Positions 1 to 9,099 of a stretch of DNA of 58,809 nt are shown here, piece by piece. Below the pieces are notes generated by a model. It was not told the origin of the DNA. It saw nothing but the letters and a program-made list of their open reading frames with translations, and made no database searches. The stretch is from assembly GCA_023428645.1 (NCBI GenBank), contig JAEYXD010000155.1, forward strand, positions 1 through 58,809. Direction: 5' to 3'. The position numbers and the translations under genes are program-made. The DNA comes from Pseudomonadota bacterium. GTDB lineage: Bacteria > Pseudomonadota > Gammaproteobacteria > Steroidobacterales > Steroidobacteraceae. Position 1 is the first letter of the stretch. The number at the start of each line of letters is the position of its first letter.

Positions 1-246
1 TCGCGCCTATTGGCTGGAGGCTTGAGGCTACCGCTCGCGGCGTTCGTCGGAGCGACGCTCAAGGCTCGCTCCGCGTTGCCGCCAGCGCGCGAGGCGGCTC
101 ACGTCCCGCGCGTCCAACGTGCGTCCCATTCGTTCAGGAGGACCGGAACAGCGCTGGTATCGTGCGTCGTGCTCGGCGAACGCGCGGTGGATATCATCGA
201 CATCGCACGGCAAGGTGCGGATGCCAGCAGCGGGATGCGAAGAAGA

Positions 247-1479
247 ATGCAAACCCAATCCGAGTTGTCGCGAGCAGGCGTGCTCAAGGACGTATCCCTT
301 TCGGCCATCGTAGCCGGCTTCGTCACGGTGCTGGTGGGGTTCACCAGCTCGGGGGCGATCGTCTTCCAGGCGGCGCAGTCCCTCGGCGCCACCGCCGATG
401 AGATCAGCTCGTGGATGTGGGCATTGGGCCTGGGCATGGGCATTACGTGCATTGCGCTCTCGTGGTCGTATCGCATCCCCGTCGTCACGGCCTGGTCGAC
501 GCCTGGTGCCGCCATGCTCATCACGAGCGCAGCCGGTTTGCCACTGTCGGATGCGATCGGTGCGTTCGTGCTCGCGGCCGTCCTCAGCGCCGTGGCGGGG
601 TTCATGGGCTGGTTCGAGCGGCTGATCAGCCGTGTGCCCGTGTCGTTGGCGTCTGGCATGCTCGGCGGCGTGCTCGTGCGCTTCGGCGTGGAGGCGTTCG
701 GCGTGCTGGGCACGCAACTCGGGCTCGGGCTGTCGATGTTCGTCGCGTACGTCGTCGGACGCCGATTGCTGCCGCGCTATGCCGTGGTGCTGACGTTGCT
801 GGTCGGCGTCGTCTACGCGGGTGTCGCGGGCTTGTTGCACATGGAGACCGTGACGCTGCGGCTCACGACACCGGTATTCACCGCGCCGACGTTTTCGTGG
901 GCGGCCATCGTGGGCATTGCGCTGCCTTTGTTCATCGTCACGATGACTTCGCAAAACGTGCCCGGGGTCGCGGTGATCCGCGCCTCCGGCTACGACATGC
1001 CCATCTCGCGACCCATCGGCTGGATCGGAGTGACGAATGCGGTGCTCGCGCCGTTTGGCGCGTTCGCGCTGAATCTGGCGGCGATCACCGCCGCGATCTG
1101 CATGGGACGCGATGCACATCAGGATCCCGAGCGGCGCTACATCGCCGCGATCGCAGCCGGTGTGTTCTATCTCGTCGTCGGTTTGTTCGGTGCCACGGTC
1201 GCCACGCTCTTTGCCGCTTTCCCGCGCGAACTGATCGTCGCGATCGCGGGATTCGCGCTGTTGGGCACGATCGGCAACAGCCTGGCGGCAGCGTTACAGC
1301 ACGAAACGGAGCGCGAGGCCGCGTTGGTCACGTTCCTGGTCACGGCTTCGGGCATTTCGCTCGCGGGCATCGGGTCCGCGTTCTGGGCCTTGGTCGTGGG
1401 TGCCGTCACGTTGCAGGTGTGGAAGCGGCGCGCCGCGCCAGCACCCGCGCCAAATCGCGAATCGAGCGCAACCGAGTGA
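247..1479 (+). CDS. benE: BenE-family benzoate/H+ symporter-like transporter
   Basis: This is an integral inner-membrane protein of 410 residues, close to the usual BenE length of about 400, with some eleven to twelve hydrophobic segments. The N-terminal half carries the BenE-type stretch with VTAWSTPGAAML, and the centre holds the conserved TSQNVPGVAVI motif. Family members import benzoate or related aromatic acids with protons, but the substrate here is not shown because no benzoate catabolic genes lie nearby. The frame is open upstream to base 10, but the first 79 codons are not protein-like. I chose ATG 247 because GAAGAAG lies just upstream; ATG 235 is an alternative. It converges on the oxidase operon to its right. 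Confidence 0.85.
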   Translation: MQTQSELSRAGVLKDVSLSAIVAGFVTVLVGFTSSGAIVFQAAQSLGATADEISSWMWALGLGMGITCIALSWSYRIPVVTAWSTPGAAMLITSAAGLPLSDAIGAFVLAAVLSAVAGFMGWFERLISRVPVSLASGMLGGVLVRFGVEAFGVLGTQLGLGLSMFVAYVVGRRLLPRYAVVLTLLVGVVYAGVAGLLHMETVTLRLTTPVFTAPTFSWAAIVGIALPLFIVTMTSQNVPGVAVIRASGYDMPISRPIGWIGVTNAVLAPFGAFALNLAAITAAICMGRDAHQDPERRYIAAIAAGVFYLVVGLFGATVATLFAAFPRELIVAIAGFALLGTIGNSLAAALQHETEREAALVTFLVTASGISLAGIGSAFWALVVGAVTLQVWKRRAAPAPAPNRESSATE

Positions 1480-1618
1480 AAACGAGGAGCACGGGGCGAC
1501 TTTCGCTCGCTTGTACATCGGTGCGTGTATCGCGGCGAGCCGCTGCAGTCGCCCGTTGTCCAGCGCCGCCTTCCTGACGTGGACGCCGTACTCGCCCGAT
1601 GACTGAGATCGCCGCGCT

Positions 1619-1939
1619 TTAACGACAGATCGACGTCGTGACGATCGGTAGCTGCGTCCAAACGGTCGCGACGATCGCGGCCACGCAGAGCGTCACGCTC
1701 ACCCTGCGCACGAAGACGGAACGCGAGGCGAGGCGAGGCGAGCGCAAGGCGCGGAGCAACGCGAATTGCAGCGCGATCGCGGCGGCCCATGCCGCGATCA
1801 GCACGGCGCGGCCCGCGGCCAGGTCGAAGCCCGCGTGAGACCAGCGATCCGAGCAGACGATGCCCTGCAGCCCGTAAATGGCGCTGAAGGCGGCGAGCCA
1901 TGCCGTCAGCGCGACTGAAATGCGCAGGATCTCGTTCAC
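1619..1939 (-). CDS. Small three-TM protein, putative terminal oxidase small subunit
   Basis: This protein has 106 residues and three hydrophobic helices, the size and topology of the fourth subunit (CyoD/CtaF-like) of heme-copper oxidases, although the sequence itself is not clearly recognisable. The GTG start at 1939-1937 overlaps the TGA of the subunit I-III gene as GTGA, the same coupling used between the two larger oxidase genes, so I prefer it to ATG 1960, which would overlap more. It is the last gene of the oxidase operon. Its assignment as an oxidase subunit rests on position and topology. Confidence 0.6.
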   Translation of the reverse strand: MNEILRISVALTAWLAAFSAIYGLQGIVCSDRWSHAGFDLAAGRAVLIAAWAAAIALQFALLRALRSPRLASRSVFVRRVSVTLCVAAIVATVWTQLPIVTTSICR

Positions 1940-4416
1940 GAGAGCATTCTCGGCAGCCATGCGACGGCGAGGCCGAGCACGGCGGTGGCGACGGAGAAGT
2001 TCGACCAGAGCCGCAGAACGTTCGCCTCGCCGATGCGGCGCGCCGAGAGATAGCCCGCCGCCGCGCGCAACGCGACGAAGACCGTCATCAGCCCAGTGAC
2101 GCTCGTATGGAAGACGATGTAGCCCGCGATGACCCAAAGCGTGGCGTCGTAGGCGTGGACTTCGGGGTCCGTGCCCGCGAGCACCGTGAGCGCTGCGCCC
2201 GCGAGCGCCGCAAGCCCCGCGAAGTTCGCGAGCAGGCATGGCCATACGCTGCGATCGCGGCGGAGCGCGCGGACGGCGCGTTGGCTTCCAGTCGCGGCCA
2301 GCACCGTGCCGACGCCCATCAGCACTGGGCCGGCGACTCCGGGTTCGAGCCAGGTGGGCGGCGGCCAGTTCGGCGCGACCGTCCAGAGAAACGCATAGCC
2401 AAACAGGAGCGCGCCGAAGAACACGCCGTCGGCGAGGAGCAGGAACAACGATCCCCACCAGCCCGGCGGTCGATCCATCTCGTCAGCGGACGGCAACGCA
2501 AGATCGCGTCCCACGGATTGCGCGCCGTGGTCTTCGCGGCTGCCGAGACTCCAGGCCCACCATGCGGCAAGCGCCGCCACGCCGAGCAACGAGAGCGGCA
2601 CGAGCCAGTAGGCCTTGATGAGCATGCCGACGAACAGGCCGCCGGCGACGAGCGCCATGACGATCGGCAGTGCCGTGTTCGTCGGGAAGATGACGATGCC
2701 GCTCGGTCGTCCGCTCGCGATGTCCACCATCAGCGTCTCGCGCCGGCCGCCGCGCGGTGTGCCGAGGTAGCCTTCGCCGCGCGCGATCCGCGCCGGCAGC
2801 TCGGGATCGTCATAGAGAGGATGGCGGCTGCCGATCTGGGGAATCGAGGCGAGGTTGTAGGACGGCGAGGGCGCAGGGATCGCCCATTCCAGTGTCGGCG
2901 CACGCCAGGGATTGCGTCGGCCGCGAGTCGCGACGGCGGCGTTCACGCCCACATCGATGAGCACGAGGGCGAAGCCGATCGCCATCACGAAGCCGCCGAT
3001 CGACGCGAGCAGATTGATGAGCTCCCATCCCGAACCGCTTTCGACGCTGGCGATCCGTCGGCGCATCCCGAGCAAGCCGGCCCAGTGCAACAGCAGGAAC
3101 GTTCCATGAAAGCCGAGCACGATGAGCCAGAACGCCATCTCGCCCATCTTGAAGTGGCGCTTGCGGCCCGTGAAATGCGGCAGCCAGTAATACAGCCCCG
3201 CGAGCGCCGGGAACACGAAGCCGCCGACCAGCACGTAGTGCAGATGAGCGACGACGAAATACGTGTCGTGCGCCTGCCAGTCGAAGGGAACCACCGCGAC
3301 CATGACGCCGGTGAGGCCGCCGATCACGAAGGTCGCGAAGAAGGCCACGAGCCACCGCATCGGCAAGTGCATCTCCGGCCGTCCCTGCCAGAGCGTGCCG
3401 ATCCACGCGAATATCTGCATGCCCGTGGGTACCGCGACCAGCGTCGATGCTGCCGAGAAGAACGCAAGTCCCATGTGGGGGATGCCCGTCGTGAACATGT
3501 GGTGGACCCACAGTCCGAAACTCAGAATCGCCAGCGCCACCACGGCCATCACGACCCACGTGTAGCCCAGCAGCGTCGTGCGCGCCATCACGGGCAGGAC
3601 CATGGAGACGACGCCCGCCGCGGGCAGAAAGATGATGTAGACCTCCGGATGCCCGAACAGCCAGAACAGGTGCTGCCACAGCAGGCTGTCGCCGCCTTGC
3701 GCGACCTGGAAGAACGGCATGCCGAACGCGCGCTCGAGTTCGAGCAGGATCGAGCCCAGGATCAGTGGCGGGAAGCCCGTGAGGATCATCACCGCGACGA
3801 CCAGCATGTACCAGGCGAAGATCGGTAGCTTGTCGAGCGACATGCCCGGTGCGCGATACATGAGCACGGTCACGATGATCTCGACCGCGGCCGACAACGC
3901 CGAGATCTCGACGAACGTGATCCCGATGAGCCAGAAATCCGAGTTGATACCCGGCGAGCCCAGCGTGGCTGAGAGCGGCGGGTACATGAACCAGCCGCTG
4001 TCGGGCGCGACTCCCGCGAGCAGCGCGACGATCAGCATCGAGCCGCCGAAAATGTAGCACCACAGGCCGAAGGCGCTGAGCCGCGGGAAGGCCAGGTCGC
4101 GCGTGCCGAGCAGTTTCGGCAGGAGATAGATCGTCAGGCCCTCGATGAGCGGGATCGCGAACAGGAACATCATGATGGTTCCGTGCATCGTGAAGACCTG
4201 GTTGTACAGCTCGGGGCCCATGAACATCGAGCGCGGACTCGCGAGCTGCGCGCGAATCATCATCGCGAGGATGCCGCCGATCACGAAGAACAGCCCCGCG
4301 GCGAACAGGAACATCAGCCCGATGTCGTTGTTGTTCACCGTCGTCAGCTTGCCGCGCCAGCCGGGGCGGGACGCCCAGATGCGCTCGAGTTCGCGGTGAC
4401 GGCGCAGCGCGTTCAC
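1936..4416 (-). CDS. ctaD: Heme-copper terminal oxidase, fused subunits I and III
   Basis: This inner-membrane respiratory oxidase has 826 residues. The N-terminal ~600 residues are subunit I: the motif HPEVY carries the proton-channel Glu and the cross-linked Tyr, WVHHMFTTG supplies two CuB histidines, HDTYFVVAHLHYVL carries heme-ligand histidines, and LLGTRDLAFPRL holds the D-channel Asp. These mark an A-type oxygen-reducing oxidase. The last ~200 residues, from about GWWGSLFLLLADGVFF, form a five-helix subunit III, so this is a natural I-III fusion. The GTG start at 4416 overlaps the subunit II stop as GTGA, indicating translational coupling. The electron donor (quinol or cytochrome c) is discussed under subunit II. 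The long opposite-strand frame here is a shadow. Confidence 0.92.
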   Translation of the reverse strand: MNALRRHRELERIWASRPGWRGKLTTVNNNDIGLMFLFAAGLFFVIGGILAMMIRAQLASPRSMFMGPELYNQVFTMHGTIMMFLFAIPLIEGLTIYLLPKLLGTRDLAFPRLSAFGLWCYIFGGSMLIVALLAGVAPDSGWFMYPPLSATLGSPGINSDFWLIGITFVEISALSAAVEIIVTVLMYRAPGMSLDKLPIFAWYMLVVAVMILTGFPPLILGSILLELERAFGMPFFQVAQGGDSLLWQHLFWLFGHPEVYIIFLPAAGVVSMVLPVMARTTLLGYTWVVMAVVALAILSFGLWVHHMFTTGIPHMGLAFFSAASTLVAVPTGMQIFAWIGTLWQGRPEMHLPMRWLVAFFATFVIGGLTGVMVAVVPFDWQAHDTYFVVAHLHYVLVGGFVFPALAGLYYWLPHFTGRKRHFKMGEMAFWLIVLGFHGTFLLLHWAGLLGMRRRIASVESGSGWELINLLASIGGFVMAIGFALVLIDVGVNAAVATRGRRNPWRAPTLEWAIPAPSPSYNLASIPQIGSRHPLYDDPELPARIARGEGYLGTPRGGRRETLMVDIASGRPSGIVIFPTNTALPIVMALVAGGLFVGMLIKAYWLVPLSLLGVAALAAWWAWSLGSREDHGAQSVGRDLALPSADEMDRPPGWWGSLFLLLADGVFFGALLFGYAFLWTVAPNWPPPTWLEPGVAGPVLMGVGTVLAATGSQRAVRALRRDRSVWPCLLANFAGLAALAGAALTVLAGTDPEVHAYDATLWVIAGYIVFHTSVTGLMTVFVALRAAAGYLSARRIGEANVLRLWSNFSVATAVLGLAVAWLPRMLS

Positions 4417-5096
4417 GGAGTCTCTCCGCGCAGGAAGGCGTTCCAGGCCGCCTCGTCGTGCGCACGCACGGTGAAGCGGTCCCAGGTGTAACCGCGGCCG
4501 CTGAACTCGGCGTCGACGCCTGCGTAATCGCCCGGCGCAGCGGCCTCGATCCGCAGGACGTTCACGTGACCAGGGATCGCGTCGAGCTTGCCGGCGAGAC
4601 GCGGTGCCCAGAAGCTGTGGATGACGTCGACCGTCGTGATCTCGACGTCGACGGGGCGGCGGGCAGGAATGTGCAGCACGCCTTCCGTCATGCGGCCGGG
4701 CACGTCGTCGTAGTAGAAGCGCCACGTCCACTGCGCGGCCTCGGCGCGCACCGTCACCACCTCCTGTCCGGGCCGCGCCAGCAGCCGCTCGCCGACGTGC
4801 AGGGCGTACGCCGTCAGCGCCGCCAGCACCGTGAGCGTGAAGCCCAAGCCCAATCCGTAAATCCAGATTCGCTCGCCCTTGGCATCCGCTGCTGCGCCGA
4901 GCGGCCGTTTCTTGCGACGGAACGCGAGCGCGAGCAGGACCATTACGAGCACGAAGATTGCCGTCGCGCCGCTCAGCATGACCCACCACAGCGAGCTGAT
5001 CGCCGCGGCGGCGAACCCGGCGGGGTCGACCACCGAGAGAGGCCCCTCGCAACCCGACATCACGAGCAGCGCTGGTGCTGCGATCGCACCGCGCAG
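4413..5096 (-). CDS. Terminal oxidase subunit II lacking CuA ligands (quinol-oxidase type)
   Basis: This is a periplasmic cupredoxin-type subunit II with two N-terminal membrane helices. It starts with a lipoprotein-like signal (hydrophobic run then VMSGC), followed by a second helix, then AAQWTWRFYYDD and HSFWAPRLAGK. Where cytochrome c oxidases have the CuA loop with two Cys, a His and a Met, this protein reads AGVDAEFSGRGYTWDRF, with no Cys. CyoA-type quinol oxidase subunits II lack the copper ligands in the same loop. I infer quinol rather than cytochrome c as donor. The start is uncertain: no ATG or GTG sits directly before the signal. The end given here is a CTG ahead of the signal; GTG 5207 would add 37 residues and overlap the divergent gene, while ATG 5060 would remove the signal. 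Confidence 0.8.
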   Translation of the reverse strand: MRGAIAAPALLVMSGCEGPLSVVDPAGFAAAAISSLWWVMLSGATAIFVLVMVLLALAFRRKKRPLGAAADAKGERIWIYGLGLGFTLTVLAALTAYALHVGERLLARPGQEVVTVRAEAAQWTWRFYYDDVPGRMTEGVLHIPARRPVDVEITTVDVIHSFWAPRLAGKLDAIPGHVNVLRIEAAAPGDYAGVDAEFSGRGYTWDRFTVRAHDEAAWNAFLRGETP

Positions 5097-5108
5097 GAGC
5101 GTCCACCG

Positions 5109-5618
5109 ATGGCCGAGCCCCCGATTCAGCAGCGCAGACTCGTCGATCCGATCGCTCAGCGTCCGGACTTCGAGGAGACCGAGTCGAAAATCGCGGTGGC
5201 GGGCCACCCGATCCACGCGATGGCCGTCGCCTTTCCCATCGCGCTGACCTTCTGCAACTTCGGGGCGGATATCTTTTACTGGTGGACCGGCGATGCGTTC
5301 TGGGCGCGTGCAGGAATATGGGCGGGTGGCATGGCATTCCTGATCGGCCTCGTGGCCGCGATCACGGGAGCGATGGAGTTGGTGATGGTCGCCGGCATTC
5401 GGGCCCGCGCTTCCACGTGGACACACGCGGCGATCGCGATGGTGCTGCTGTCGATCCTCGGCGCGAACTGGGGTTATCGTCTGCACGGCTACGAGGCCGC
5501 GGTGCTGCCCTATGGCCTGCTGCTGTCGTTGCTCGGTGTGATCATGGTGGGTGCAACCGGGTGGCATGGAGGCAAACTCGTCTTCGACTACAAGCTGGGC
5601 ACGTCGAACGGCAGCTGA
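5109..5618 (+). CDS. DUF2231 family membrane protein
   Basis: This protein has 169 residues and four hydrophobic segments. The motif GHPIHAMAVAFPIALTF is typical of DUF2231, whose members are predicted heme- or redox-associated membrane proteins of unknown function. ATG 5109 has a strong AGGAG at 5095-5099. The gene diverges from the oxidase subunit II gene and may share its promoter region. Its 3' end overlaps the convergent CopD/HemJ-like gene by 31 bases. The neighbourhood (oxidase, HemJ-like, molybdopterin enzyme) points to respiratory or heme function, but nothing in the sequence proves it. Confidence 0.82.
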   Translation: MAEPPIQQRRLVDPIAQRPDFEETESKIAVAGHPIHAMAVAFPIALTFCNFGADIFYWWTGDAFWARAGIWAGGMAFLIGLVAAITGAMELVMVAGIRARASTWTHAAIAMVLLSILGANWGYRLHGYEAAVLPYGLLLSLLGVIMVGATGWHGGKLVFDYKLGTSNGS

Positions 5619-6100
5619 CCGTCGCGCGGTGTCGTGATCCAGTCCGGCAGCGGGTATTGCTCCAGCCCGGGCTTCGCCAAGACCAGGATCAGGATCGCGA
5701 GAACGATCGCCAGCAACATGGTCAGCGGCATGAAAGGCTCGCGCGTCTGGCGCATGCCTCTAGTCTCGGCGACACCGACGATCGTGCGGCCGACCCAGGC
5801 GTGAAAGGCGACGAGCAGCGCGACGAAGACGAGCTTCGCGAACATCCAGAGCAGGAATACCTCCCGCAGGAACATCAGGAGCGTGCCCGCCGCGACGGCG
5901 AGCAAGGCGGCGGGCGTGACGACCCACGTGTAGCTGTAATGGAACGCGAGCCTCATCCGCGTGTATTCCACCTGGCCGATCGCCGGATCATGGCGGGCGA
6001 GCATCAGCGGCAGCGCGAACAACCCTGCGCACCAGAGCGCCAGGGTCGCAATGTGCAACGCCTTCACATACGGGATCGCGCCGACGAGCGATGGAATCAT
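5588..6100 (-). CDS. CopD/HemJ-like membrane protein
   Basis: This 170-residue protein has four predicted membrane helices. Histidines lie in the first helix (YVKALHIATLALW) and near the second (RLAFHYSYTWVV), as in the CopD/HemJ (UPF0093) group, where they are thought to bind heme. HemJ proteins oxidise protoporphyrinogen and CopD proteins act in copper handling; the sequence does not decide between them. It starts six bases after the stop of the YdeP-like gene, so the two are probably one operon. Its tail overlaps the DUF2231 gene on the other strand. Confidence 0.72.
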   Translation of the reverse strand: MIPSLVGAIPYVKALHIATLALWCAGLFALPLMLARHDPAIGQVEYTRMRLAFHYSYTWVVTPAALLAVAAGTLLMFLREVFLLWMFAKLVFVALLVAFHAWVGRTIVGVAETRGMRQTREPFMPLTMLLAIVLAILILVLAKPGLEQYPLPDWITTPRDGQLPFDVPSL

Positions 6101-6106
6101 TCGCGC

Positions 6107-8416
6107 TCACGCCCGCGCCGCGTGCTCGGGCCGGATGCGAACGGGTACGCCTTTGAACGCGGGTGTCTTCGACAGCTCGTCGTGGTACTGCAGCGGTATC
6201 AGCGGATTCGCCTCCGGGTAGTAGGCGGCGACACAGCGATCGGGGAGATCGTAAGGGACGACTTTCAGTCCTCGCACGATGCGCTCCGCGCCGTCGTCCA
6301 CGGCACATTCGAGCGCGATCGTCTGCCCCGCCGCGAGCCCGCGTCGTTGCATCTCCTCGGGATTGATGAGAACGACGTCGCGCGATCCGGAGAGACCGCG
6401 AAGCCGATCCGAGAAACCATAAACCGTCGTGTTGAATTGATCGTTCGAGCGCAGCGTGATCAGCGTCGCCTGCTCACCTTGCAGTGGTTCGCTCAGCGCG
6501 GATAGCACCTCGGGCGCGGTGAATTCGGCCTTGCCGCTGGCGGTTTTCCAATCGCGTTCGCGCGCGGCGTTGCCGCGGTAGAAGCCGCCCGGCGTGAAGA
6601 GCCGCTGGTTGAAGTCGCCAAACTCGTCGGGGTAGGTCGCCTCGATGAGATCACGGATCAGGCCGTAGTCGGCGGTCCATTCGTCCCATTTCACCTTCGC
6701 ATTGGGCGGAAGCGTCGCCTTCGCGATCCCGGCGATGATGGCCACCTCGGATTTCAGGTGCGGCGAGGCGGGCTTCTGCTTGCCGACCGAGCCATGGATC
6801 ATGCTCAGCATGTCTTCGATCGTCACCGTCTGCGGTCCCGTCGCTTGCACGTCCTCTTCCGCCCGCACGAGGCAGGGCAAGAGCCAGGTCGCGCGTCCGG
6901 GCAACAGGTGCGAGTGATTGAGCTTGGTCGCGATGTGAACGCAGAGATCGAGATCGCGCCAGCCCGGTTCGGCGCGGAGTCGATCGGGAATGGCGCGGGC
7001 GAGATTGCCGCCCAGAGAGATGAATCCTCGTACCGAGCGATCCAGCAAGCCTTCGACCAACGCCACGGTGGAGCGCCCTTTGTGCCGCGGCGGGTCGAAG
7101 TCGAAGAGCTTCGCGAGCCTGTCCAGCGGCACGTTCTCGGGCTTCTCGCTGATGCCGACAGTGCGCTGGCCCTGCACGTTCGAGTGTCCTCGCACCGGTG
7201 AGATGCCGGCGCCCTCCCGGCCGATGTTCCCGCGCAGCAGCAGCAGGTCGACCAGCATCGCGAGATTGAGCCAGCCCCGCACCTGTTGGGTCATGCCCAT
7301 GCCATAGATGCCGATGGTTCGTGGTGACGCCGCATAGGTGTCCGCGACCTGCTCGAGCTCGGCGCGACGCAGCCCGGACTCCCGTTCGATCGCCTGCCAC
7401 GACACCTCGCGCAACCGCGCTTCGAGGTCAGCCAGTCCCGTCGTGTGCTCCGCGATGAAGGCTCGATCCAGGACGCCTCCTTGCCGTTCGGCATCGAGCT
7501 CGAGCACGCGCTTGCAAAGACCCGCGAGCGCCGCGATGTCGCCGCCGGGCCTGATCTGGAGATAGAGGTCCGATATCTGCGTCGAGGACTTGAGCGCCGT
7601 CATTTGCGCCGGGTTCTGCGGATCCGTGAACTCCAGCAGACCGCGCTCGCGCACCGGATTGAACGTGATGATCTTGCAGCCGCGCTCCTTCGCTGCCTTG
7701 AGCGTGTGCAGGAAGCGAGGGCTGTTCGAGCCGGTGTTCTGGCCGAAGAACAGGATCAATTCGCAATGCTCGAAGTCCGACAGCGCGCAGGTGCCCACAC
7801 CGACGCCGATCACCTTCTTGAGCGCGACGCTCGTGGTCTCGTGACACATGTTGGAGCTGTCGGGCAGATTGTTGTGCCCGTGGAGCCGCGCGAACAATCC
7901 GTAGAGATAGGAGGCCTCCAAGGCCGCCTTGCCCGAGGTGTAGAAGACCGTCGCGTTCGGATCGAGCGCCTTGAGCCTTGCGCCGATTTCCTGGAAAGCT
8001 TCGTCCCACGTCGTCTCGACGTATCGATCCGAGGCGGCGTCGTAGCGCATGGGATGCGTGAGACGACCCGTTTCCTCCAGCTCGTGGTCCGACAGCGCGC
8101 GCAGCTCGGTCACACGATGCTGGGCGAAGAAATCAGGCGTGCAGCGATCTCGCGTCAGGTCCCACACGGTCGCTTTCGCGCCGTTCTCGCAAAACTCGAA
8201 GACATGCGGTTGCGGCGGCTTCGTCCAGGCACACGAGGTGCACATGTGCCCGCCCGTCTTGTTCTGCCGCATCAACGTGCGGAAGACGCCCAGGCCGGGC
8301 TTCTGGTCGGCAAACACGTGTCCGATACCCTTGAGCGAGCCCCAGCCGCCCGTGGCATTGTCGTAGTGAGGCGTGTCGTCGCGCTGGCGGGTTTCCTCGG
8401 GCTCGTTCAACGACAA
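6107..8416 (-). CDS. YdeP/FdhF-like molybdopterin-dependent oxidoreductase alpha subunit
   Basis: This cytoplasmic-type molybdoenzyme has 769 residues, the normal length of the YdeP (TIGR01701) branch of formate-dehydrogenase-like proteins. The N-terminus has the YdeP hallmark YDNATGGWGSLKGIGHVF, then HMCTSCAW and FEFCENGAK, which supply cysteines for a 4Fe-4S cluster. Central molybdopterin-binding stretches include YTSGKAALEASYLYGL and FFGQNTGSNSPR, and the C-terminal MGD domain carries TLRSNDQFNTTVYGFSDR. There is no twin-arginine signal. The physiological substrate of YdeP proteins is not settled; in enterobacteria they are linked to acid resistance. It leads a probable operon with the CopD/HemJ-like gene. 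Confidence 0.9.
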   Translation of the reverse strand: MSLNEPEETRQRDDTPHYDNATGGWGSLKGIGHVFADQKPGLGVFRTLMRQNKTGGHMCTSCAWTKPPQPHVFEFCENGAKATVWDLTRDRCTPDFFAQHRVTELRALSDHELEETGRLTHPMRYDAASDRYVETTWDEAFQEIGARLKALDPNATVFYTSGKAALEASYLYGLFARLHGHNNLPDSSNMCHETTSVALKKVIGVGVGTCALSDFEHCELILFFGQNTGSNSPRFLHTLKAAKERGCKIITFNPVRERGLLEFTDPQNPAQMTALKSSTQISDLYLQIRPGGDIAALAGLCKRVLELDAERQGGVLDRAFIAEHTTGLADLEARLREVSWQAIERESGLRRAELEQVADTYAASPRTIGIYGMGMTQQVRGWLNLAMLVDLLLLRGNIGREGAGISPVRGHSNVQGQRTVGISEKPENVPLDRLAKLFDFDPPRHKGRSTVALVEGLLDRSVRGFISLGGNLARAIPDRLRAEPGWRDLDLCVHIATKLNHSHLLPGRATWLLPCLVRAEEDVQATGPQTVTIEDMLSMIHGSVGKQKPASPHLKSEVAIIAGIAKATLPPNAKVKWDEWTADYGLIRDLIEATYPDEFGDFNQRLFTPGGFYRGNAARERDWKTASGKAEFTAPEVLSALSEPLQGEQATLITLRSNDQFNTTVYGFSDRLRGLSGSRDVVLINPEEMQRRGLAAGQTIALECAVDDGAERIVRGLKVVPYDLPDRCVAAYYPEANPLIPLQYHDELSKTPAFKGVPVRIRPEHAARA

Positions 8417-9099
8417 CTCCTTCTTGTAGGCGCCATGTCAGTGAAAGGTGCTCGCGGAACCCACGGGGGAACTCGAAGTTCCCTGGCGGTCGAATCGTCG
8501 CGCGTACAGGGATCAGCGCCCGCCGTGTCCTCGTTGTTCCCTCAGTCGAATCGCAGCGCACGTCTTGACGACTCGGTGAATTTCCGCGCTCGCGAGTGCG
8601 TCAGACCCTCGATGAGGCCATGCGAGACCGCGAGCGCCCGACTGCCGCAGCCCTCACGTCGAGACTCGTTGGCGGCCGAACTTGCACGTGTTCGGCGCGA
8701 CGACGCACTCGTGCACTACAATACGCAATGGCCGCCGTCGAAATGGCGGCCGAGCCGTCTCGCCGCGTGCGCCGCAGGGTTGCGCGCTGCGGGAATACGT
8801 GAGACGTGGTGATGCACGTCTCCAAGCACTGCCCAAAGGCAAGGTGCGCTCCGAGAACCTCGATGACCGAGCCAGCGCGGTGTCATCCGAGGCGGAGAAC
8901 GGGTCGCTCATCGAGTCGCTCAGCAGGGATGCGGGCGCCGCTGTCGGCCGCCATGAAGTCCTGATCGAGGTCTTCGCCATTCCAGCGCTCCTGCGTGCAG
9001 TCGAGCGCCACGAGCCGACTTGCTCGTCGTCGCGCTCGCACCTGCGGAGCAGGCGGTGGACGTGCGAGGACGGCGGGTTTTCTAACGCATGATGAACAG
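8417..9099. other. Long intergenic region between divergent ydeP-like and nspC genes
   Basis: About 680 bases separate the two divergent starts. Frames on both strands here have Arg/Ser-rich compositions without recognisable motifs and look like noncoding shadows. The region must hold the promoters for both flanking operons. I could not pick out a convincing sigma-70 promoter, riboswitch or RNA gene by eye. Confidence 0.5.

Noticed and set aside
1900..3828. Plus-strand open frame of about 640 codons opposite the oxidase genes
   Set aside because: It is Arg/His/Glu-rich with no domain motifs, and the opposite strand encodes a full heme-copper oxidase with all catalytic residues.
8654..9092. 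Small open frames on both strands between ydeP-like and nspC genes
   Set aside because: Ser/Arg-rich, no ribosome sites or motifs, and they overlap each other.
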